Assembly: GCA_003221075.1 (NCBI GenBank) | Contig: QHUF01000247.1 | Span: 1-17,601 of the forward strand | Reading direction: 5' to 3' | DNA: 17,601 nt | DNA from: Gemmatimonadota bacterium | Lineage (GTDB): Bacteria > Gemmatimonadota > Gemmatimonadetes > Gemmatimonadales > GWC2-71-9 | Program-made: the position numbers and the translations under genes | Shown: positions 13,375 to 17,601 of the stretch, in pieces | Layout: each line of letters starts with the position of its first letter | How positions within the stretch are numbered: position 1 is the stretch's first letter | Notes under the pieces: generated by a model | What the model was told of the DNA's origin: nothing | Database searches by the model: none | What the model saw: the letters and a program-made list of their open reading frames with translations, nothing else

Positions 13375-14366
13375 ACCGGGAGTCCTCCCTCCTTCTTGAG
13401 CTGGGCATAGCCCATGCCCTTCAGCCGCGAGATCCGCATGCTCATCGGCGGATGTGTGGCAAACCGGTCGGCGAGCCAGCCCTCGCGGTTCGTGAGTCGC
13501 CGCCCCAATGGGTCGCAGATGCAAAGGTGCGCCGCGCCGCTCTTGATCGACGTGGTCGGCGCCGCGGCTCCCTCGATTTTTTCGAGCGCGCTGGCGAGCG
13601 CCAGCGGATTGCGCGTGAACTGCGCGCTCATGGCGTCGGCGAGATATTCGCGCCGCCGGCTGACCGCGAGCGCGAGCAGCTGGGTCACGAGCGGCGCAAC
13701 GATCCAGGAAATGACCCACAGCGCGAGCAGGATCGCGAGCAGCGGCCCCGCGTTCTTTGACTTCCTGCCTCCCCGCACCGGAAGGCCGCCGCCGCGCATC
13801 ATCCGGCCCATGCCTTCGCGCACGAGGAGGATCGCGCCGACGAGCGCCGCCAGGGTCGTCATCAAACGCACGTCGAGATTCTTGACGTGGCCCAGCTCGT
13901 GGCCGATCACTGCCTGGAGCTCGTCGCGGTTGCAGATCTTCAGCAACCCGCGCGTCACCGCGATGTGAGAGTCATTGGGACCGTGACCCGTCGCAAAGGC
14001 GTTCGGGTCGTCGTCCGGGATGATCCAGATCTGCGGCTTGGGTATGCCGGCGGCGACCGCCATCTCGTCGACGACGTTGGCGACCTGCCGTTCGGCGTCG
14101 GTCTTCGGATCGCTCAGCTCCTGCGCACCGGTCGCCCACAGGACCTTCTCCGGCCCGGTTTTGTAGGTGTGCCACACGGTGAAGATTGCGACCGTGGTGA
14201 GCACCAGGCCGACCCACGGAAACGGATGATGGCCCTGCAGCGCCCACACGTAGTCGCCGCCGAAGCCCAACCAGGCGAAAAACAGGACGAAGCCAATCAC
14301 CAGCCAGGTCGTGCGCCGGCGATTGGCTTCCTGTTGTTGAAAGAGATTACCGTCGGGAGAGGTCAA
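13371..14366 (-). CDS. htpX: M48-family membrane metalloprotease, HtpX-like
   Basis: The product has 331 residues. It is an integral membrane zinc protease that degrades damaged membrane proteins. The zinc site HELGH is at residues 156-160 and the third ligand Glu240 is in SRRREYLADAMSA. Two N-terminal hydrophobic segments (about 20-36 and 50-65) and two more (about 171-183 and 207-231) frame the catalytic part, as in HtpX. The start is uncertain: a TTG at 14364-14366 gives the usual N-terminus (NLFQQQEANRRRTTWLV) but overlaps lemA by 20 bp and has a poor ribosome site. No ATG is nearby, and the family N-terminus needs to begin there. The adjacent lemA gene is a well-known genomic partner. 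The symbol is by family; orthology to E. coli HtpX was not tested. Confidence 0.93.
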   Translation of the reverse strand: MTSPDGNLFQQQEANRRRTTWLVIGFVLFFAWLGFGGDYVWALQGHHPFPWVGLVLTTVAIFTVWHTYKTGPEKVLWATGAQELSDPKTDAERQVANVVDEMAVAAGIPKPQIWIIPDDDPNAFATGHGPNDSHIAVTRGLLKICNRDELQAVIGHELGHVKNLDVRLMTTLAALVGAILLVREGMGRMMRGGGLPVRGGRKSKNAGPLLAILLALWVISWIVAPLVTQLLALAVSRRREYLADAMSAQFTRNPLALASALEKIEGAAAPTTSIKSGAAHLCICDPLGRRLTNREGWLADRFATHPPMSMRISRLKGMGYAQLKKEGGLPV

Positions 14367-14916
14367 CCTGCGGTACCGCCCGTTCAGCCTGATCTTCGAT
14401 CTCCCACAGATCCGTCTGTGCCGCGTGCGCCAGGCCCGCCACGAGCGTCGTGGGGAATTGCTGCTGCTTGGTGTTGTACTGCGTCGCGGTGTCGTTATAG
14501 AGCTGCCGCGAGAACGCGATTCGGTTCTCCGTGGACGTCAGCTCCTCCTGCAGCTGCGCGATATTGCCGGTCGCCTTGAGCTCGGGATAGCGCTCTACGG
14601 TGACGAGCAACCGGGACAGCGCACCGGAGAGCGCATTCTCCGCCTGGCTGATCTGCTTGATTGCCTCCGGCCCGGAGGCATTCACCTTCACCGCCTGATT
14701 CCGCGCCTGAATCACCGCTTCGAGCGTCGAGCGCTCGAAATCCATGGCGCCTTTGACGGCGTTGACGAGATTCGGGATCAGATCGTGGCGGCGCTTGAGC
14801 TGCACGTCGATCTGCTTGAAGGCATTGACGGTCTGGTTCTTCAGCGAGATGAGCCCGTTATACGCGCTCACCATCCAGAGACCAACGATGACTACGAGTC
14901 CCAGCAGCACCCACAT
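14347..14916 (-). CDS. lemA: LemA-family membrane protein
   Basis: The product has 189 residues from the ATG at 14914-14916, with AGGAGA 8 nt upstream. One N-terminal membrane helix (MWVLLGLVVIVGLWMVSAYN) is followed by a long helical bundle. Family signatures are clear: YNGLISLKNQTVNAFKQIDV, QLKRRHDLIPNLVNAVKGAM, FERSTLEAVIQARNQA, LLVTVERYPELKA, LQEELTSTENRIAFSRQLYN and the C-terminal FP motif. LemA proteins sit in the cytoplasmic membrane with the bundle outside; their biochemical role is not settled. The gene is first in the unit lemA, htpX-like, acyltransferase, amidohydrolase. A longer open frame to 15069 runs through the REP-like palindrome and is not used. Confidence 0.95.
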   Translation of the reverse strand: MWVLLGLVVIVGLWMVSAYNGLISLKNQTVNAFKQIDVQLKRRHDLIPNLVNAVKGAMDFERSTLEAVIQARNQAVKVNASGPEAIKQISQAENALSGALSRLLVTVERYPELKATGNIAQLQEELTSTENRIAFSRQLYNDTATQYNTKQQQFPTTLVAGLAHAAQTDLWEIEDQAERAVPQVDLSRR

Positions 14917-14936
14917 GATTATCGTCTCCTGTAATG

Positions 14937-14964
14937 GTAGGGGCGCAGCATGCTGCGCCCGTAC
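14937..14964. repeat. REP-like 28-bp palindrome, copy 2
   Basis: A 20-bp perfect palindrome (GGGCGCAGCATGCTGCGCCC, 14941-14960) is flanked by GTAG and GTAC, of which GTA/TAC pair with one G/G mismatch. It differs from the copy at 4657-4684 at two positions, each breaking a single pair. It lies 7 nt after the stop codon of the MerR-like gene and 20 nt before lemA. It has no T-run, so it is not a standard terminator. Confidence 0.85.
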
Positions 14965-14971
14965 AGATGTA

Positions 14972-15607
14972 TTACGTGCTGTGTGGCAGGAGTTTCGCGA
15001 TTGCCTGGCGGATGGTCTCCGCCAGCCCCTGGTCGTCGGAGCCGAGCCGGGCGAGCGGGTGGTCGGCATCGACGTGCAGCTCCACGCCGCGCGTCACCGG
15101 GATGCGACGCCAGGTCGTCGGGCCGCCGGTTTCCTTTTCGGCGTCGCGCGTCAGCCACGCGGTGAGCGCACGGCCGGAGCGACCGCGCGGCATCCCCTCG
15201 GCGCCTTTCAGCGGCAGCCGGTCGGGCGTCGGCAGCGAGGTGCCGAGGACCTGGGCGCAGCGCCGCTCCAGGACGTCCCCCGTCTGGTCGTGCATGTCTT
15301 TGGTAATCGCGGCGAGCGTCGCGCCCTCCATTTGCCGCAACTTGATGGCGAGCAGCTGGAGGAAGTGGCGGTAGGAGTAGGTCGCGGCAGTCCCCCGCCC
15401 CTCGGGAGGACTCACGAGCCCCCGCGTCACGTAAAAGCGGATCGTGCGCTCGCTCGGCGCGGCGCGAGCGGCCGCATTGATCGGCGTCACCGCCGACGCA
15501 TCGAGGACCGCCCCGACCACGACGGACAGGTCTCGGAGATTCCAGGGCGCAAGGTTTCGGTATTCCCGCAGGACGTGCAACGGATCGGCGTGTGCGACCG
15601 TCGTCAT
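14972..15607 (-). CDS. MerR-like transcriptional regulator
   Basis: The product has 211 residues from an ATG at 15605-15607 that overlaps the receiver stop by 4 bp. Residues about 51-103 match a MerR helix-turn-helix: SERTIRFYVTRGLVSPPEGR, then YSYRHFLQLLAIKLRQMEGATLAAI, with the signature Arg-Phe/Tyr-Tyr turn and the recognition of a wing. Unusually, about 50 residues precede the DNA-binding domain, whereas MerR proteins normally begin with it. The C-terminal 100 residues are Arg-, Gly- and Pro-rich with no Cys-rich metal site, ending in a short beta/alpha segment (VTRGVELHVDADHPLARLG). The signal sensed is unknown. It is the third gene of a regulatory unit; targets may include the unit itself. 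Confidence 0.85.
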   Translation of the reverse strand: MTTVAHADPLHVLREYRNLAPWNLRDLSVVVGAVLDASAVTPINAAARAAPSERTIRFYVTRGLVSPPEGRGTAATYSYRHFLQLLAIKLRQMEGATLAAITKDMHDQTGDVLERRCAQVLGTSLPTPDRLPLKGAEGMPRGRSGRALTAWLTRDAEKETGGPTTWRRIPVTRGVELHVDADHPLARLGSDDQGLAETIRQAIAKLLPHST

Positions 15608-16020
15608 GCGTCCATCGCGCCCGACGAGCGGTCGCGTTGCAGCGCGGATGAGACCCAATCCGCCACCTGCTGCAGGTTGAACGGCTTGCGAATGACGGTG
15701 CAGTGGTGATGGTCCAGCCAGGTGCGCACCTCGTGCGCTTCGGCGTCACCCGTCATGATGGCGATGTGCCCCTCGAGCGCCGGCCAGCGGTGAATGATCG
15801 CCAGGTAGAGCGCGAGCCCCGACATCGTGGGCAAATGAATGTCGAGCAGCAGCGCATCCGCCGTTTCACCGGCCAGCATCTCGTAGGCCGATTCGGCCGT
15901 GCCGGCGCTCAGCACCCGATAGCCGTGGCGCTCGAGGTACCGCTCGAGCACGCGGCGCAGGCCCGCCTCGTCATCGACGATCAGGACGGTCGCCGGTTTG
16001 CGCGGGGGGGAGGTCATCAT
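15604..16020 (-). CDS. Stand-alone receiver-domain response regulator (CheY-like)
   Basis: The product has 138 residues and consists of a single receiver domain. The ATG at 16018-16020 overlaps the upstream stop by 4 bp (ATGA), and a second ATG follows immediately. All phospho-acceptor features are present: acidic pair Asp16-Asp17 (VLIVDDEAG), phosphorylation site Asp60 (ALLLDIHLPTMSG), Thr90 (IMTGDAE) and Lys112 (VIRKPFN). There is no output domain, so it must act through a partner. The flanking AraC-type and MerR-type genes are the obvious candidates. No histidine kinase is present in the window to phosphorylate it, apart from the undetermined partial sensor at the far left edge. Confidence 0.95.
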   Translation of the reverse strand: MMTSPPRKPATVLIVDDEAGLRRVLERYLERHGYRVLSAGTAESAYEMLAGETADALLLDIHLPTMSGLALYLAIIHRWPALEGHIAIMTGDAEAHEVRTWLDHHHCTVIRKPFNLQQVADWVSSALQRDRSSGAMDA

Positions 16021-16817
16021 GAGACGTTGGCCGCTTCGCGACGCGCGGGCGTCAGGAATCCCTGGACGATGCGGGCGGTCGCCTCGTCCGCCGTCAACGA
16101 CAGGCGCATTTCGCCGGCGGTGAGGCCGAGATACTTGCGCGCGTGCTGCTGGAGCGTCTTCGCCTGGGCGTAGCCGAGCCGTTTGGCGACATCCTCGATC
16201 GTGAAGCCCGGGTCCTTGAGCAGGCGGTGCGCATAGAGGACCCGCGCGGCGGCGAGGATATCCCGCGGGCTCGGCAGACCGGCCCGCGCGAACCAGCGCG
16301 CGCAGGTGCCGCGGTCCACGCGGGCGCGCGCGGCGACCTGCTGAATCGTCTGCACGGCGCCGGGGCTGCGCATGGCGTCTTCTAGCACCCAACGCAGCTC
16401 GGCTGGCAACGGCGCGAGCGCGGTCGTGAGCTGGTCGAGTAACCGCTGCGAGGCGGACTGCATCGCCTCTTCGGACAGGAGACCGCGCAAGCGATCCGGG
16501 TGGTCTTCGGTAGGACTCAACACGACCTGAGTGATGCCGCATTTCCCCATCGCGAGGAGTACCGGCGCGAGCTCGGCAGTCATCACGGGGGTATACAGGA
16601 TCAACGGGAGCGATGGGAACAGCACACGGAGCCGCTCGACCTCCTGGCCCCGGGCCCCGCCGAGCATCGGGTCGACGACGGCGATCTCCACGGGGCGGCC
16701 GCGGATCGTTTCGAGGGCGGCATCCCACGTCGGCGCGCGCGCCAGGGTGAAATCCGGCGCGACCGCGTTGCGCAGTTTCTGATATTGCAGGTCTGAGACC
16801 GCAGCGAGTACCAGCAT
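16017..16817 (-). CDS. AraC-type DNA-binding regulator with a degenerate receiver-like N-terminus
   Basis: The product has 266 residues. The C-terminal half (about 165-240) holds two helix-turn-helix units of the AraC family, QTIQQVAARARVDRGTCARWF and TIEDVAKRLGYAQAKTLQQH, followed by KYLGLTAGEMR. The N-terminal 110 residues look like a receiver fold (LAAVSDLQYQKLRNAV, VEIAVVDPMLGG, PLILYTPVM, VVLSPTED). It keeps an Asp at the phosphorylation position but lacks the acidic pair and has Ser instead of the conserved Lys, so it is probably a pseudo-receiver that is not phosphorylated normally. GGAGG is 12 nt upstream of the ATG, rather far. It is the first gene of the unit with the real receiver and the MerR-like gene. 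Two direct repeats lie upstream, a likely self-binding site. Confidence 0.88.
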   Translation of the reverse strand: MLVLAAVSDLQYQKLRNAVAPDFTLARAPTWDAALETIRGRPVEIAVVDPMLGGARGQEVERLRVLFPSLPLILYTPVMTAELAPVLLAMGKCGITQVVLSPTEDHPDRLRGLLSEEAMQSASQRLLDQLTTALAPLPAELRWVLEDAMRSPGAVQTIQQVAARARVDRGTCARWFARAGLPSPRDILAAARVLYAHRLLKDPGFTIEDVAKRLGYAQAKTLQQHARKYLGLTAGEMRLSLTADEATARIVQGFLTPARREAANVS

Positions 16818-16842
16818 TCCCCTACACGTCCTCCGAAGAATT

Positions 16843-16890
16843 CCCTAATGCCGCAAAATCGCCCTACGATGCCGCAAAAATGCCCTAAAC
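16843..16890. repeat. Tandem direct repeats upstream of the AraC-type operon
   Basis: CCCTAATGCCGCAAAATCG (16843-16861) is followed by CCCTACGATGCCGCAAAAATG (16862-16882) and the beginning of a third unit, CCCTAAACG. The cores ATGCCGCAAAA start 21 bp apart, two helical turns. AraC-family proteins often bind such direct repeats, so this is a candidate operator. Confidence 0.55.
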
Positions 16891-16959
16891 GAAACGGTGT
16901 TCTCCGCCCAAGTTGGCTGGTGTTTGCGACCCACCTCTCAACCAGCCCACGGAGGCATC

Positions 16960-17088
16960 ATGTCCCGCCGCATCCGCTTCGCCCTAGCACTGGTTCTCGT
17001 TTCGTTCGCCCTCACCGCCTCGGCTTGTGCCGATGCGTCGGGTCCGAGCGGCGTCTGCGATAACAACAATCCGGTAACCTGCCACTAG
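16960..17088 (+). CDS. Small secreted or lipid-anchored peptide (42 aa)
   Basis: The product has 42 residues, from an ATG with GGAGG 4 nt upstream. The N-terminus (MSRRIRFALALVLVSFALTA) is a clear signal peptide and is followed by ASAC, a loose lipobox, with Cys23. If it is cleaved there, the mature part is only about 20 residues and holds two further Cys (33 and 41) in a Pro/Asn/Ser-rich sequence (SGPSGVCDNNNPVTCH). It may be a lipid-anchored micro-protein or a secreted peptide with one disulfide. Its stop shares CTAG with the stop of the convergent TPR gene. It is divergent from the AraC-type operon, with the tandem repeats in between, so it may be a target of that regulator. The function is unknown. 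Confidence 0.7.
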   Translation: MSRRIRFALALVLVSFALTASACADASGPSGVCDNNNPVTCH

Positions 17089-17601
17089 CTCTCGGTACCA
17101 AGCGTCGCTAGGGAGGCGGAAACTTCCTTCAGCGACGCGATGTCGTACGCGAACTCAGGAGCGGCGCTTTCGACATGTTCGGGAGCGCCGCACTCCTTCG
17201 CGCCGGCAAGTATGGGCTCGATGCGGAAGACCAGCTCGTGTAAGCCGTGGGCGGTAGCAATCTCAAGCGCCTGGCGGAGTTGGGCCTCCGATTTCTTGGC
17301 GTTTCCGAAACGCGCGTAACCGATTCCGGCTTTCATGCTGAAATCGGCGCGGATATTTGGAGGCGCGTGCGGCAGGTGTTCCAGGCACCGTTCACGCCAC
17401 CGCTCGAAACCCAACCGGTCGCGACGATACGACGCGCAGTGCATCAACTCGATCAGTGCGTTCGTCAGGCTTTCGGCGCCCGCTCGTTCACGGCGCACAA
17501 CTTCGCCGAGTGCTCGCTCTGCATCACCGACCTGGCCAAGGCGAAGCATCACGATTCCAAGGTCCGTCAGGACACGAAGCTGTGCCGATTCTTCTTCGTA
17601 G
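17085..17601 (-). CDS. TPR-like repeat protein, C-terminal part (partial)
   Basis: The frame is open from the right window edge to the stop at 17085, about 172 residues without a start in view. The sequence contains tandem amphipathic helix pairs of tetratricopeptide type, for example LRLGQVGDAERALGEVVRRE, KAGIGYARFGNAKKSEAQLRQALEIATAHGL and LIELMHCASYRRDRLGFERW, all with the usual small residues at the helix crossings. The gene may belong to a larger TPR-containing regulator or kinase; the N-terminal domain is outside. A start at 17552 (GTG) is not a true start because the frame continues upstream without a stop. Its stop overlaps that of the convergent small peptide gene. Confidence 0.8.
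   Translation of the reverse strand, partial: YEEESAQLRVLTDLGIVMLRLGQVGDAERALGEVVRRERAGAESLTNALIELMHCASYRRDRLGFERWRERCLEHLPHAPPNIRADFSMKAGIGYARFGNAKKSEAQLRQALEIATAHGLHELVFRIEPILAGAKECGAPEHVESAAPEFAYDIASLKEVSASLATLGTES

Noticed and set aside
11893..13410. 505-codon plus-strand open frame
   Set aside because: Antisense to the acyltransferase gene, whose four catalytic blocks are intact on the other strand. The plus-strand product has no recognisable domain.
16840..16890. Repeats as a CRISPR array
   Set aside because: Only two and a half short direct units with no spacers and no cas genes.

Overview
The window is high-GC, gene-dense bacterial DNA. Several proteins carry Sec or lipoprotein signals, and the composition fits an environmental Gram-negative. 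The mix of small lipoproteins, a bacterial-Ig/LVIVD exported protein, a YtcJ-type amidohydrolase and TTG/GTG starts resembles Gemmatimonadota or a neighbouring soil phylum, but this is inference and no rRNA or marker gene is present to settle it. I see no prophage, insertion sequence, CRISPR array, tRNA or rRNA.

Layout, left to right. (1) 1-1410, minus strand: a branched-chain-type periplasmic-binding lipoprotein translationally coupled to a membrane sensor protein cut by the window edge. (2) 1476-4605: a HEAT-like protein, a BEM46-like alpha/beta hydrolase, an ADP-ribosylglycohydrolase and a small exported protein, with convergent ends that overlap or nearly touch. (3) 4612-5078: a cold-shock gene with a consensus-like promoter, a ~150 nt leader containing an intrinsic terminator, and a REP-like palindrome plus terminator after its stop. 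(4) 5197-8493: an exported Ig/LVIVD beta-propeller protein, a proline-rich exported protein and an unrecognised 206-aa protein. (5) 8494-9165: no convincing conventional gene. It holds a promoter, about 430 nt that fold into many helices, and a strong terminator, which together look like a free-standing structured RNA of unrecognised class. (6) 9166-10357: a three-helix membrane protein and a TetR regulator, overlapping by 4 bp, behind a promoter bracketed by two near-identical palindromic operators. (7) 10358-14916, minus strand: lemA, an htpX-like protease, a PlsB-type acyltransferase and an amidohydrolase, each overlapping the next, a probable envelope-related operon. (8) 14972-16817, minus strand: three overlapping regulatory genes (pseudo-receiver/AraC, lone receiver, MerR-like) behind a tandem-repeat control region. 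(9) 16960-17601: a 42-aa cysteine-containing secreted peptide and the C-terminal part of a TPR-like protein.

The most interesting items are the ~430 nt RNA at about 8670-9104, the terminator inside the cold-shock leader, the two-operator TetR switch, the three-gene regulatory relay, and a REP-like palindrome found twice just after stop codons. Six gene junctions share exactly the same 4-bp stop/start overlap, so translational coupling is a general habit of this stretch.
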